The notes under the pieces are model-generated. The model was not told the origin of the DNA and ran no database searches. It saw only the letters and a program-made list of their open reading frames with translations. Positions 1-10,988 of a stretch of DNA of 64,000 nucleotides are shown here, piece after piece. Origin of the DNA: Linanthus parryae (taxonomy: Eukaryota; Streptophyta; Magnoliopsida; Ericales; Polemoniaceae); NCBI GenBank assembly GCA_023055425.1, contig JALGPY010000003.1, forward strand, positions 22,131,001 through 22,195,000, in the 5' to 3' direction. The first letter of the stretch is position 1. The number at the start of each line of letters is the position of its first letter. The translations under genes were made by a program, and so were the position numbers.

Positions 1-406
1 TTTCAAAACCTACCCAAACATGTGCAGAATAAACCTAAGTGTGTGATATCATTGGTTTGTACCAACAATGTTGTCATAAAATATTGACCTATAGTCTCAA
101 AAGGAATAAAATATTGACCGACAACTGCTAGTGTCTAGCTATAGGCGTCCAACTTCTAGAAAGAAAGAAACAAATAAAAAAAATACCATGGAGGACGTCG
201 CCAATAAACAAAAAAATGGCGAAAAGTAACCTGGAGCTACAATTGGTGCTGCGGAATACTATTGTACATAAACTGCTTTATATCAAACAAAGAGGGTAGA
301 TACTATGAGACAGTAAACACTCATCTTTGTTTATATGAACGGAAAAGAAATTACCTTCAGTGTCTTGGATAGAGGAATCTCTCTTGAGCAAGTCTTGCTG
401 ATAACG
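1..406 (-). mobile_element. Probable internal leader of a minus-strand Copia element
   Basis: No coding frame is recognisable here. Read on the minus strand, the sequence just left of position 407 contains ACACGTTATCAGCA, which I recall as the stretch that often follows the 5' LTR in plant Copia elements. The inference is that the window starts inside such an element, with its LTR to the right. Only the junction motif and the adjacent LTR-like sequence support this, and the gag gene, if present, lies outside the window. Confidence 0.3.
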
Positions 407-700
407 TGTTGTGAAACAATAATTTAGAGAGACATAAAATAAAGAGAGACAATAATGTAGGGAGGAGAGTATTGAGTTGTATATTATTCTCCAACCCTAA
501 GCCTCCTTATATAGGCATTAGGTGGGCTTGTGGACCACAATATAATAATACCAAATACACCCAACTATGTGGTGGATATTCACATCAGTCCAATAACATA
601 TTTCATAACAATGACAACTTTTTTCTACAATAATTTAAAATCATTTCAATTATTGGATATCGTATATCAAGATATTGTTTATATTTTTAAAAACTCAATC
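407..700 (-). mobile_element. Candidate Copia LTR, right boundary uncertain
   Basis: On the minus strand this stretch has a TATA-like motif (CCTATATAAGG, 505-515) followed by leader-like sequence that ends in CACA next to the priming-site-like motif at about 395-407. That is the order expected at the 3' end of a 5' LTR. I could not locate the upstream TG end, so the boundary near 700 is a guess. It could also be an ordinary promoter-like AT-rich segment. Confidence 0.28.
505..515 (-). promoter_or_regulatory. TATA-like box in candidate Copia LTR
   Basis: The minus strand reads CCTATATAAGG. It sits about 100 bases upstream of the proposed LTR end, a plausible place for an LTR promoter. There is no further support. 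Confidence 0.3.
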
Positions 701-2871
701 TTATCTACTTAATCTAATAAGATAATGAGATACTATTTATATTTTCAAAAACCCTGTCTTATCTTATTAAATGCGATGTATTAATCTGTTTACTCAATAA
801 AAATAAATCCATATTAATTTATTATCGAAATTTATTTTGAGATAACAAATATAAGTGATATTTTAATGAATTATAAGTGCCATGCGGGCAGTTCAAAATC
901 ATTTGCTAATATGTATATATTGTACATAATGACAAAAAGGTGAAGCATATCGGCCATCTTTCGGATAGCGGCTCGTGTAAGCGGAGGTTGTAATATTTAT
1001 GAGAGTTAAAAGCCTTTCATAGATCTCCAATTGTCTTCCACGTCAAAACGTTTGTCCAGCAAATATCTCCAAGACCAAGCACAAACAAATCCTTGGCTTT
1101 TTATTAGTTTAATTTTCATGATAGAGACCTACCTAACACTTGTTTGTCACGTATTTTTAATTTCCTTTATATTTTTTCTTTCTTTTTTTGAAAGTATTTA
1201 TTTGAGAGTTTAACAATTCCATTCGTTATTTACATCTATTGTACCTATTTTTTTTTGAAATGTTGTTGTACCTAATTGAAAATGATAACTTAATAGAAAT
1301 AAAAACGTAGTTAAACATGAATTAAATATATTGTCTTATTATTGTACATAAACCACAACAAAAAAAACTCGTATAACTAACAATTTAATACATTTACTTC
1401 ATATACAAATCCCTTCCTTCATAAAGGTTTCAGGTGCTTCAACAACAATTCCCTACCTACTTAATTCAGTCTTGATTCGAACTAATGAGGAATCCGTAAA
1501 GGATAGTCGACAATGGCACCTGAATTCAAGATTACAACATTCAACCAATTGTGAAATAAATTGAGACTAATATTTAGCAATACAAATAAGAAAATAAAAG
1601 AACTATAACTCGCACAATTCCTTATGAACTTGGAGGACATAAGAGAAATTTCGTAGTGTCTAACTCTAAGTTAAAACATAGAAAATATTAAAATGTGAGG
1701 GATAACATGAAATCAACATAGAGATTGCACAAAATAAAGGGGGAAGAAGACTGGGTTACCTTTATGATGTTGCACCGTCTTTAATAATGACGCATTTCAT
1801 AATTCGTCTACTTCAAATTAACATAAAAATTGGAAAGCTTGTAAGAAGATATAAAAGTAAATTCCTTTAAAAAAAGGATATAAAAGTAAATAGATTACTC
1901 AATGAATTAAGACCCAATTATAGGATAGGGATTTGCAAAAAAAAAAAAAATTAAAGGATGGGGGAAAGCTCGTAAAGAAGAAAAAATCATAAACACGGAG
2001 GAAAAGCAGGGGATGGGAACTCAGAAAAGCAACATAAAAAAACAAAAAAAAAACATAGAAGGGGTTGAATCATAAATACAATGTATGCCGCTAAATGCAA
2101 TAAACATGCTGACTAACAATAATTGTAGCCTTAGATGGTTATCTTTGTCGATAAAAACTTAATACAATTCCAATATTTGGAAGACTGGAACGAAGGAGGA
2201 AGAAAGTTTTAAATAACATGAATTCAATGTAGAGATTGCACGAAAGAATGGGGGAAGAAGACGGATTACCTTTGTGATGTCGTGCCTTGATGCTATAAAG
2301 AATCTGTAAGAAAAAGACGGATTACCTATATGATGTAGCGCCTTGATGCTATAAAGAATCTGTAACATAATTAGAAATGATGAACATAATAATATAATAT
2401 TAAAGATCGATGGAAAAAGTTGACAGGCACATAGGAAAGAAAAGCCATTATAAAAGACGAAGAGAAACTGTATGCCCACCTAATTGATAGTTGTTTTGTG
2501 AGGATTATGATCACAAAGAATATTAAGCTTTGAATCTTAATGTTTGGCGAGATATTTAGAACTTTTGAGATTCGAAATTTGAGACCTTCTCCTGGTAGAA
2601 GACCACATGGATGGAGGAGTTTATACAGAGATAAAGAGTGAGGAAGATTAGATGATTTGTTAATGGATAAGTCACTATTTTAAAAACATCATAATCTTAT
2701 CAATAAGTTAAGCCAAATCGTAACAATTTCGTACAATCTTTCGAAAAATAATTATACGACGTTCTCTTTTGAATTTTAAACTCAGCCGTTATTTTTTGAA
2801 TTGATGAGTTCATTTTTAGAAAGTGAGAAAAGGATAGGGGTGTGAAATATGAAAGTTTTTGCAAACGTTCG
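701..2871. other. AT-rich spacer, no gene recognised
   Basis: I see no coding domain, RNA gene or terminal repeat here. The open frames are short and of low-complexity composition. Two related stretches near 1665-1800 and 2205-2365 share the phrase AGAGATTGCAC and the GGGGGAAGAAGAC region, so part of this spacer is an old dispersed repeat. One short tandem duplication is listed separately. Confidence 0.6.
2257..2368. repeat. Two-copy tandem repeat, about 56 bp
   Basis: Two adjacent units both contain AAGACGGATTACC and end in GCTATAAAGAATCTGTAA. The second unit has a few substitutions. The 106-codon minus-strand open frame over this repeat looks fortuitous. Confidence 0.7.
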
Positions 2872-2884
2872 TTCTGCTATTATA
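2872..2884. repeat. Direct repeat flanking foldback element 1 (left)
   Basis: TTCTGCTATTATA occurs immediately left of the element at 2885-3896 and again immediately right of it at 3897-3909. Thirteen identical bases is longer than the usual 9-11 bp MULE target duplication, so a few bases may be chance or reflect uncertain element ends. Confidence 0.75.
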
Positions 2885-3896
2885 GGCTAAATTGCACCGG
2901 AGGTACCCAAAGTTTGCTAAAACGAGCAAGTAGGTACCCAAATTTCAAAATTGAGCACCACCGGTCTCAAATTTTGCATTTTTCGAGCAAGTAGGTACCC
3001 TTCCCTTAATATTCCGTTAACATTGGGCGGAAAATTATAAAATGACTTTTGTACCTCTTATTTTCACCTCCATTTTTTTAAAATACAAGTTTTACTAAAA
3101 ATCTAAAAAAACTTAAAAAAATAAAAATTTAATTTAAAAATTTGATATATGTAAGATAATGCAATACATTTTATCAAAATTACATTTTTTTACAGCAATT
3201 CAAGATATAAAATATGTTTTGATTAACACAAAACCGTCAATCATAAAGTCTTTAATTTTTTTAACAATTTTTAAAAAGAATCTCAAATTTCATAATCTCT
3301 CATGTATTTTTTAAGAAACAATAAAATACAAGTATCTTTGTACGTTTTATACAATAGTCTCTTTTACATTTGCATGAAAAATACAAATCATTGCAATAAA
3401 AGCTACTCAAGAATGTCTGGTATCAACTCTTATATAATTTGTTAAAATGATCAAAGATTCTTGTATGTTATTGTTTTATTAAAAAAATACATGTGAAACT
3501 ATAAAATTTTGAAATTTTTCTTAAAAACTATTAAGAAAAGTTAAAGACTCTAAGATTGACGGATATATGTTAATGAAAACATTTTATATAATGTAAAAAT
3601 ATGTAATTTTGATGAAATATATTGCATTATCTTACATATATCAAATTATTAAATTATCTTTTTGAATTATTTTTCAGATTTTTAGTAAAACTTGTATTAT
3701 AAAAAAAGGTAGGAGGTGAAAATAAGGGGTTAAAAAGTCTTTTTATATTTTTCCGTCAATTTTAACGGAAAGTTAACCAAAGGGTACCTACTTGCTCGAA
3801 AATCCAAAATTTGAGACATGTGGTGCTCGATTTTGAAATTTGGGTACCTACTTGCTCGTTTTGGCAAACTTTGGGTACCTCCGGTGCAATTTAAGC
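2885..3896. mobile_element. Foldback (MULE-MITE-like) element, copy 1
   Basis: This 1,012 bp AT-rich element has no transposase. The left end (GGCTAAATTGCACCGGAGG) is mirrored at the right end (reverse complement GCTTAAATTGCACCGGAGG). The mirroring continues inward through the AGCAAGTAGGTACC blocks and the GATAATGCAATA block, so nearly the whole element is two roughly 490 bp arms around a short spacer near 3360-3440. A 13 bp direct repeat flanks it. Long terminal inverted repeats with a duplication of this size class point to a Mutator-like non-autonomous element. Two further copies lie at 39881-40783 and 40841-41786. Transcription would give a long hairpin RNA. Confidence 0.8.
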
Positions 3897-3933
3897 TTCT
3901 GCTATTATATATATAGATATTATAATAATATTT

Positions 3934-3958
3934 TTAATAATAATAATAATAATAATGA
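3934..3958. repeat. TAA-type microsatellite
   Basis: A short run of TAA/AAT triplets directly follows the foldback element's right flank. Confidence 0.75.
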
Positions 3959-3969
3959 TAAGAAAAAAA

Positions 3970-4380
3970 GAAGAGAAAATACCCGTTCTCCAACATTGCT
4001 TTGTTTCCCAACAAATTTGCCAACTCTATTCTCCCTCTCTCTCCCCGTCACCCTCTCTCTCTCTCCTCTCCCTCTTCTATTTAATTATTCCTCTTCACCT
4101 CCTTCGGCAACACAAACCCGACCACCACCACCTCCAAATTCTCTTCTCTCTCACCTACATCTCTGTCTCCCTCTCTTCTCTGATTACATACGGACCAGGA
4201 GGAACACAAGAAGCAGCGGCAGCAAGTTGCCACTGCCGCCGTTGGAGAACCCGCCGAAAAAGTCATCGCCACCACCACTGCCCATCCATCTCTCTCCCCC
4301 TCTCCCCTCTCTGCCTTGCTCGACAGAGCCATCAGAAGACGAAGAAACCCAGCAGCAACAGCAACAGAGCCGCCGGAGCC
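3970..4380 (+). repeat. CT-rich low-complexity leader
   Basis: A long pyrimidine-rich run (CTCTCTCTC and CCACCACCACC phrases) opens several overlapping proline/serine/leucine-rich frames on both strands. The composition explains all of them, so I do not call a gene. A comparable CT-rich stretch occurs at 16320-16560 and 43900-44150. Confidence 0.65.
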
Positions 4381-5512
4381 GTCGGACCTCCATGGACTCC
4401 GGCGAGCTTCGAGCCCAAGCAAACCAACGACACCCCAGCCCCGTTCCCAACAACCTCCTGGAGGTCCGACCAAGCTATAGGAGGCCTTAACCGAGGCCAA
4501 GAAACAGTCGGAGAAGCCCCGTCGAGCTCCACCTCCGGCGACACTTTCGGCGTCTCGACCCGTTCTATTCCTGACCGTTTCTTGCGAAATTTGGTGTGGG
4601 TATGCTCTAAATCTTCTTCTAAGTTGTTTTATGTAATAAAAAATCATGTATTGCATACTTGAATCCAAGTTTAGATTAACTAGATTAGTATTTCATGTAA
4701 GGGGGTTAAAGTGTCTTTTATATAAGCTGGGTGTAAGGTGGATAAGTGTCTTTAATAATCTGTTAGGGGAGGTTGTTGTCATTTATGGATCTGGATTGTG
4801 AGTGTGTAGAGGGATTTTGCTATCTTTTAACATAACTTGAGGAGTTCTATTTATCTTTTACATAAACTTTACAATTTTTTGTAAAAACGAAAATGAAAAT
4901 TTTGGAATAAAAATATTTTCTAAAAAATTAGTTTTCGTCCTCATCGTATAAATGTGATCCGGCTATTGAAATAGTACACTACTTGTTCGGTAGAAAATAA
5001 ACTAGAAACATTTTAATAAAAACTAAGTTAATGTTTGTATGTATAGAAAATAAAGTTGTGTCAATAAAATGTTAGTGCCACTACCGTTTGTATAGCAAGC
5101 TCAAAATTTATTAACTTTTTAAATATTCGTTTAACTAAATATTGTGAATATAGAAAATAGTCTCTTGGGCTAAAATAACGTTTCCCGGATAAAGATTATA
5201 TTTTGTATCGCGACTGGTCGTAATTATAATATTACTTGATAAATATCTCCTCATTTTTTGGATATCAAAATATGTCCTTAAAGTACTTCTTGTATATTTA
5301 TTAGTATAACACTCGAGACGGATTTCATTGGGGGAAATTTTGAGAGTTGTACTTAGTATTCGACATAGCCAAGCAATCGTATAGGGCTAGTGTATCCATT
5401 TATTTAGAAGTACTATTGTTGTAATTAGAAATTGGTAATTGTAGGCGACGGGTTCACAAACAAGGACTATGACCAATCGATGAGCTTTATGTGATAATTG
5501 CTATCGGATCAT

Positions 5513-5664
5513 GTGAGTTATATGCTTAGCCTTGCGAGCCTAGCTTCTTTCGTGTCAAATGTGATTATATAATGTCTCAAAATATACCTGTGAGTTACAT
5601 GCCTAGCCTAGCTTGCCAAGCTTCCTTCGTGTCAAATTGTGATATTTGTGAACTGTCTCAAGGT
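5513..5664. repeat. Two-copy tandem repeat, about 77 bp, in LTR
   Basis: Both units begin GTGAGTTA, pass through CCTAGC phrases and end in CTTTCGTGTCAAA / CCTTCGTGTCAAA. They lie inside the proposed long LTR, upstream of the larger repeat array. Confidence 0.65.
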
Positions 5665-5884
5665 ACAATCTTGAATTACATGCTTGGTTGTCTGCCTACT
5701 TGTCTAATTGTAAATAGTTGTCAAACTTGATTTAACTAATTTAGAGCCATTATCTTGCTATTCTTGGAAAGTTTAGTGTTTGTTACACTAAATCAGAAAA
5801 ATTATTAATAACGTTATGCGGGAGATTGCGTGTATGGGAACCAGAAGTTGGCTATTTGAGAATTCCCCTAATCTTAATGTTATG

Positions 5885-6660
5885 ATCGGATCCGGACGCA
5901 AACACCGATACTAGGGAGTTTCCCTTGAATAGTTGAGTCTTGGATCTTTGTCGGCTCCAGACGGGAACACAGATGCTGGAGTTCCCCTTGACTACTCGTT
6001 AAGGTCATGGACTACAATTATGTTGGCTCCGGCCGGAAACACCAATACCAGGGAGTTTCTCTTGACTACTTGTTGTGGTCATGGACTATGATTATGTTTG
6101 CTCCGTCCGGAAACACAGACTCTGGATTTTCCCCTGACTTCTTGTTGAAGTCTTCGACTTATTGGTTCCGGCCGGAAACTCCGGTTCGGGAGTTTTCTTC
6201 ATATATTGGGTGATGATTCCCTGGGCTTAGTCCCTAAAGATATATTCGGGTTTGATCTCCGGAGTAAAGTAAAACAATTCACATGTACCGAACCAAGGGA
6301 TTTACTTTGATCGGCTCCGGCCGGAAACATCGACACGAGCGAGTTCCCCTTGCTTACTTGATGTAGACTTGGATCCATATTTATTAGAGTTGGCTCCGGC
6401 CGGGAACACCGACGCCAGCGAGTTCCCCTTGGCTCATACGCCTTGGACTTATGATTCGCCCCGGCCGGCAACACCGATACCAGCGAGTTCCCCTTGTCTA
6501 CTTGTTGTAGGCTTGGATCTTGATTTATTACAGTTGGCTCCGGCCGGGAACATAGATACCAGCTAGTTCCCATTGGCTTCCATGCCTTGGACTTACGATT
6601 GGCTCCGGTCGGGAACACCGATACCAGCTAGTTCCCCCTGACTTCTACGCCTCGAATCTT
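5885..6660. repeat. Degenerate tandem array with higher-order structure
   Basis: About ten units carry variants of GGCTCCGGCCGGGAACACCG followed by a CAGCGAGTTCCCCTTG-like segment. From about 6311 on, longer units of about 80 bp (tail with TACTTGTTGTAG and TTTATTAGAGTT) alternate with units of about 65 bp (tail with CCTTGGACTTATGATT), a two-monomer higher-order period of about 145 bp. The earlier units are shorter and more decayed. Open frames on both strands across the array come from its GC-rich periodicity and are not called. Confidence 0.8.
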
Positions 6661-7465
6661 TTGCTGCCATAGGATGGCTTAGTGACTCCGTGTGCCATGA
6701 CATCTAGATACCACTCCTTTGATTGACGCTCTTAGGAGGGTGTTGCAACACTTAAAGTCTAGAATGTCTTATGTGGTCATTATACTAGTCTACCCGGGTA
6801 CTGTGGAATTAATGATAATACGATTATTATATTTGGAAACAGTTATTTGTAAGTCGTGTTCCGAACAATCATGCCACACGTGAAAGAATTAAATCTGGAA
6901 ACTCTTAACGCATTAGAAATTTCATCAGAGGCATCGTGGTAAACGGATTTGTTACGTGAGAAACAATAAACATTTGTAAACGTTGTTGCTTTGTTCTTGA
7001 AATCAGTTGTTATACTCATACTCTGTTACTCTTATTTTATTTAACACGTGACCCTGCAGACTTTCGTAACCTTTCATGTTTTTATGTGCCAAGGTGCAAC
7101 TCACTCAGAATTTCTTGCTGACTTTTCAAAAACTGAGGTCTTTGTTTCATTCCCCCACAGGTGTGGGAGCTGGGATTATGAGTAGCGGGATTTGAGACTC
7201 ACGTAGATTATCACGCATCATCACTTTACGATGAGAACACTAGTTTAAAATCATTATCTTAATGTTGTACCATGTATTGTTGCCTAAATACGATAATATA
7301 ATAACCTGTTATTTAACTTTCATGGGATGTAATGTTCTTGATTTCCGCTATTCGAGTAGCACTCTCCCAGTCTCTACCGAGCCGGATATTTGGAGTGTTA
7401 CATTCATGTTCTCCAATATTTCAACAACTAAATTTACAATTTTATGTAAACTCGGGGTCTTACAA

Positions 7466-7870
7466 TCGCACCGTTCGACACACACCGCAGTAGAACGATG
7501 TAACTGAATTAGACACTTTTAGCAAAAGTAAGGTGCATGCTTTCAAATACAGGTATTTCTAGAGGCTTTTGGGGAGAGGCAATTTTCATGGCATGCTATC
7601 TCATAAATCGAAGCCCGCACAGAGGTATAGGATGGAAGATTCCTATGGAGGTCTGGTCCAGTAGAGCAGTGGATTACTCAGACTTGATTTTTTTTGATTG
7701 TGTTGCCTATTATCACGTTGATGATGGCAAAGTAGAACCAAGAGCTAAGAGGGAGTACTCATGGGTTTTGGAACAGGTGTGAAGGGATATAAGATATGGG
7801 CATACAACAAGATTATACTTAGCAGAGTTGTAGTCTTTGATGTGACTCATATGTCAGCGATTGGGATGAT
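7466..7870 (+). pseudogene. Copia integrase-core fragment
   Basis: The frame at 7520-7782 contains MLSNTGISRGFWGEA, ACYLINRSP, a PMEVWS segment and a YSDLIFFDC-VAYYHVDDGK segment. These match the second half of the Copia integrase catalytic core, where families read FWAEA, CYLINRSP, EVWSG and LRIFGCPAYAHV. Upstream, about 7466-7500 recalls the RTVRHTPQQNG motif with a stop. Downstream, after a frameshift near 7783, GVKGYKIW and VVFDVTHMS continue the family. There is no other polyprotein domain nearby, so it is a stranded fragment directly abutting the LTR end. Not functional. Confidence 0.85.
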
Positions 7871-7899
7871 TTTAGGCGCGACCTAACTACCTCTCCAAC

Positions 7900-8310
7900 T
7901 TTCATGTGTTAAGCATATTGTTAGTCTTACACACAAGACTACCCCTCTTCCCGAAATCGTTGCGGGGCGCAGACTAGGAAGGAGTCGATTAGCTCTATCA
8001 CTATTGATCGAAGGAACGAAGTGCTTCGAGCGAAGAGAGAAGGTACTAGCCCCTTCTCGATCTTACTTCCCCGCGCAGTGTCAGCTGCTGGAATAAGTAG
8101 CTGCTAGAAATGGTACACCCAAACCCGGATGCGTACCCTGTCTGGTAAAGACAGTAGAATAGGGATGCTAGGGCGGATTCCCAACCAAGATCGGATATAG
8201 CTGGTTTTCCGCGAAATCTATTTCAGTTTCGACTGTAACCCGGAAACTGATGCTTCGAGCTAGCTCGGGCATTGAGAAGGAATTACGCTTTCAGAGGGGA
8301 AAGGAGAAAA
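7900..8310 (+). other. Mitochondrial-like insert with large-subunit rRNA fragment
   Basis: Base composition changes sharply to GC-rich, unlike its neighbours. The stretch at about 8195-8230 (ATAGCTGGTTTTCCGCGAAA) is the conserved helix of bacterial-type 23S / plant mitochondrial 26S rRNA. Just upstream, CCCAAACCCGGATGCG resembles the preceding conserved rRNA segment. The flanking text (CGTTGCGGGGCGCAGACTAG and nearby) looks like plant mitochondrial spacer. I infer a nuclear copy of mitochondrial DNA (NUMT), possibly rearranged. A chloroplast source is less likely on the residues I remember. Confidence 0.55.
8100..8235 (+). rRNA. Partial 26S/23S-type organellar rRNA fragment (pseudogene)
   Basis: This contains the near-universal segment ATAGCTGG-TTTTCCGCGAAA-TCTATTT of large-subunit rRNA plus some upstream sequence. 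It covers only a small part of an rRNA and is embedded in TEs, so it is a dead copy. The exact rRNA boundaries cannot be set by eye. Confidence 0.5.
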
Positions 8311-8630
8311 CCGCCGTTTTTAGTAAATATAGTGGACATATCTACCGTCGTATCGAATATCGTGGTTTAACATGGTACAACACCAGCATACCGTCGTATT
8401 TAAATTTACGGCGGTTCATATCTTACCGTCGTATTTATTACTGTAAAACGACGGTTTCTGTTTCTCGTTGTTAAACGTAATATACGACGGGTGTATACTA
8501 CTGTTGTATTTCTTTAACAACCGTTTTTTCTCTACCGTCATATTTATTTAAAAACTGCGGTTATCTGACTGTCTTTGCAGTATATTTTTCCGACGGCTGT
8601 ATATTTTATTCATCAGTCAAATAGGGTTAC
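8311..8630. repeat. CACTA-like subterminal repeat cluster
   Basis: The motif TACCGTCGTATT and its reverse complement AATACGACGGTA recur many times in 300 bases in both orientations (for example near 8345, 8390, 8420, 8450, 8485, 8535). Dense inverted short repeats containing CGACGG are typical of the subterminal regions of plant CACTA (En/Spm) elements. No CACTA terminus or transposase is visible, so only a remnant is claimed. Related but sparser motifs recur at 22980-23540 and 48330-48540. Confidence 0.5.
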
Positions 8631-9794
8631 TACTAAAGCTACTGATACCTGAATTCAAACCTCTAATTCATACATTGCATAGCCAAAATTAAGACACTAC
8701 ATAGCCAAGATTTATCCAATAATATAGCCTAATTCATTACAGGCAAAAATTTCCCATTCATCATTTCTAAATTGTTTTCAGAAACTTCACAAATACTAGT
8801 CTTGAACAGGTCAAGCACATTAAAACACAAAAAAAAAGTCAGCGAGTACTACTGGCCAAACTTATTACAAATGTGAATTACCTTCTTTGGACTCGTGTCT
8901 CTAAATTTATATTGAGATGGTAGTGCTTGCGTGAGTTTCCTTTGTAACATTCGCGGACCGTCTCACTTTGTAGACTTCTTATAATCTCGAGGCTGTAAAA
9001 TAAAGCTGAAAAATGATCAAAGAAATGGCGTACCAGTTAAGCATGTACATTTGAATTCAATCAAACAATTATACATCATCCATATACAACCGTCACAATT
9101 AAGTTAAGTTCGGAAAAAAGAGAGTACTAATGCAAAAACCCATTCAACTTATTATTCATCCAATAATCCTAGTTGATTCTCCATTACATACAAGTTCAGT
9201 AACTTGATGTCATGGACATCGCTAGAAGCATAACAAGGAATAACAAAGAAGACTGGATAAGGAAATAAAGGTGGGATTGAAACCACAAGATACTCTCAGG
9301 TGCTTGGGGAATGAAATTTAGGTTTCAACAGTTACAGGACGAGAAATATTCTTTGCTCTAGATATGGTACAACAAGATACCAGCTGACAGAACCATAGTC
9401 TGATATGCAAACAACGATGTGTCTATGTTCCAATGCTCAAAAGTCTATGTTCCAAGTATAAGTATATTGTGAGAAAGGACAAGTGCAAAATTATCCTCAG
9501 GGCAAAGAGTTGTGAAAAAGTGAAATTGTAGGTGAAGTTACCAATGCTTTTCTCAGTGATACAGATCATTGTATAGGTATGTTATACAAGTTACAATTAT
9601 TGAAGTTCTCAGCACTGGTTGTGTAAAATTATCCTCAGGGCAAAGAGGATGCACTGATGTTCAGAAATTTTGGTCTTAGCACTGGTTGTGTGGGATGAAA
9701 ACTTGTTTATTTATGATGTTAATATGAATTTCAAAGCTTGAGTTGCCAATAACCTCAAGGAGGAAATGTTGGAAGGAGAGGTCGGACCATAATG
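8631..9794. other. Unassigned AT-rich stretch with short dispersed repeats
   Basis: No coding domain is recognised. AAATTATCCTCAGGGCAAAG occurs twice (about 9486 and 9627), AGCACTGGTTGTGT occurs twice (about 9612 and 9678), and GTCTATGTTCCAA twice (about 9420 and 9443). This suggests local slippage duplications in old repeat DNA. Confidence 0.5.
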
Positions 9795-10089
9795 CCTACA
9801 CCTAATGGCATTTATGGCCGAGAAGAAACAATTTTGTGTTTAAGAACACAGGGATAAATGAGAGTCTACTTCTTTAATGATCTCCATACAGGTCAAACTC
9901 ATTTAGGGAGCTTTTTTCCCCCATCTCTGGGTATATATTTTTACCTTGACAATCCAAATAGTCACTGGTGTAATCCTCCAGCAGATTTTATAAAGATGAA
10001 TATTGACGGATGTGTGAGGATGAACCCAAGCAAGGCCGATTTTAGTAGTGTTTTCGGAAATAGAAAAGGGAATTGGCTGCTTGGATTTA
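9795..10089 (+). pseudogene. LINE-type RNase H (RVT_3-like) relic, 5' part
   Basis: The frame gives RRNNFVFKN (the WKxRNxxVF segment that precedes the RNase H domain in plant LINEs), then WCNPPADFIKMNIDGC with the first catalytic Asp, then NPSKADFSSVFGNRKGNWLL, which matches the first strands of RVT_3 RNase H. A frameshift lies between the two parts. The domain stops at 10088-10089, where a MITE is inserted with a TA duplication, and resumes at 14050. It is therefore one relic split by later insertions, and dead. Confidence 0.8.
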
Positions 10090-10206
10090 CCACTCAGTCT
10101 CAGCTCTTCCCCCACCAATTTGAATTTTACCACTATTCATTGGGTCACTTTGACTCGGTGATTTGGATAGCAATGTAATGTAATTTTTGATAATTTTTTC
10201 ATGGTG

Positions 10207-10214
10207 TTGTAGAG
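10207..10214. repeat. 8 bp target-site duplication of hAT element (left)
   Basis: TTGTAGAG here is repeated exactly at 13909-13916, directly abutting the element's other end. Eight bases is the diagnostic TSD length for hAT elements. Confidence 0.95.
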
Positions 10215-10988
10215 CATAGTTATCAAAATCGCCCGATTCGCGGTTCGAATCGCCCGATTCGGTTCGATTCATAGATTTTCGATTCGGAATCGGATGTAGA
10301 ATCGAAGTTGTAGTAGAATCGGGTTACCGAATCGTGAATGGTGAATCGAATCGGTGAATCGTGGATCGTTCGATTCGGTTCTTTTGCTATTTTGGAAGTG
10401 GGTTTGGGTTAAATTAACAGCCCAGAATCAAAAAACGAAGAGCCACTCTTTGAAACCCTAATTTACCTTCTCTTTTCAATAAATTACATCAATCTACGTA
10501 ATCTTCCTATATTCTTGAATGCTGCTGCAGTCTCCCAATACTCTTCAATTCATTCTCTGCTTTCTCCAAGAGGATCAACTCTTCAATTTCTCCTATTATA
10601 ACTCAGTAATCCTTTCATGTGGGTTCAGTGGTTTACAACTTCACATCTCTCTGCTCAACTTCAAGATTTCATAGAGGCTTTTTTTTCTTTTCTCTACCCT
10701 TCAAACTTGATAGTATGTGAAGACTGAAGTCTATATAAAGGCCATGTTCACTTACAAACAAGAAAGGAGTGCAAGACATGTCAATACTACAGTAACATAT
10801 TCACAAATAGTGAGGTAAGGTACACATCTACTATTTTATTCTTCTCTCATAGAGTCTACTTATTTATTTCCAACTTGCAAGTCTGTGTGACAGTATATAG
10901 TAGGACTAAATCACTAAAATAATGTTCTTTTCTGTTCGATAATTGTAGTTGTGTGGCTGGGTTTTGGAGTATTGTTCATCACTTACAA

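Larger units (their letters stand above)
3910..7465 (+). mobile_element. 3' part of a long chromovirus-like (Tekay-type) LTR
   Basis: The order of parts resembles long Tekay-type gypsy LTRs: a CT-rich leader (about 3970-4350), then sequence with repeated GTGTCTTT phrases (4700-4760), then a long non-coding stretch with internal repeats, ending in CGGGGTCTTACA at about 7454-7465. That ending is typical of these LTRs. The TG start is absent, because the 5' side is bounded by foldback copy 1. No gag-pol follows, so this is a truncated or solo LTR. The assignment rests on remembered LTR architecture, not on protein homology, and should be tested by a repeat-library search. Confidence 0.45.

Noticed and set aside
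3840..4668. Overlapping long frames on both strands (up to 235 codons) rich in Pro, Ser, Leu, Arg or Gly
   Set aside because: All follow from the CT-rich composition, overlap one another on both strands, and one begins inside the foldback element. No motif or splice context.
6007..6618. Frames through the tandem array with repeated protein units
   Set aside because: The array opens frames on both strands with equal quality, units differ by indels that break phase, and no family is recognised.
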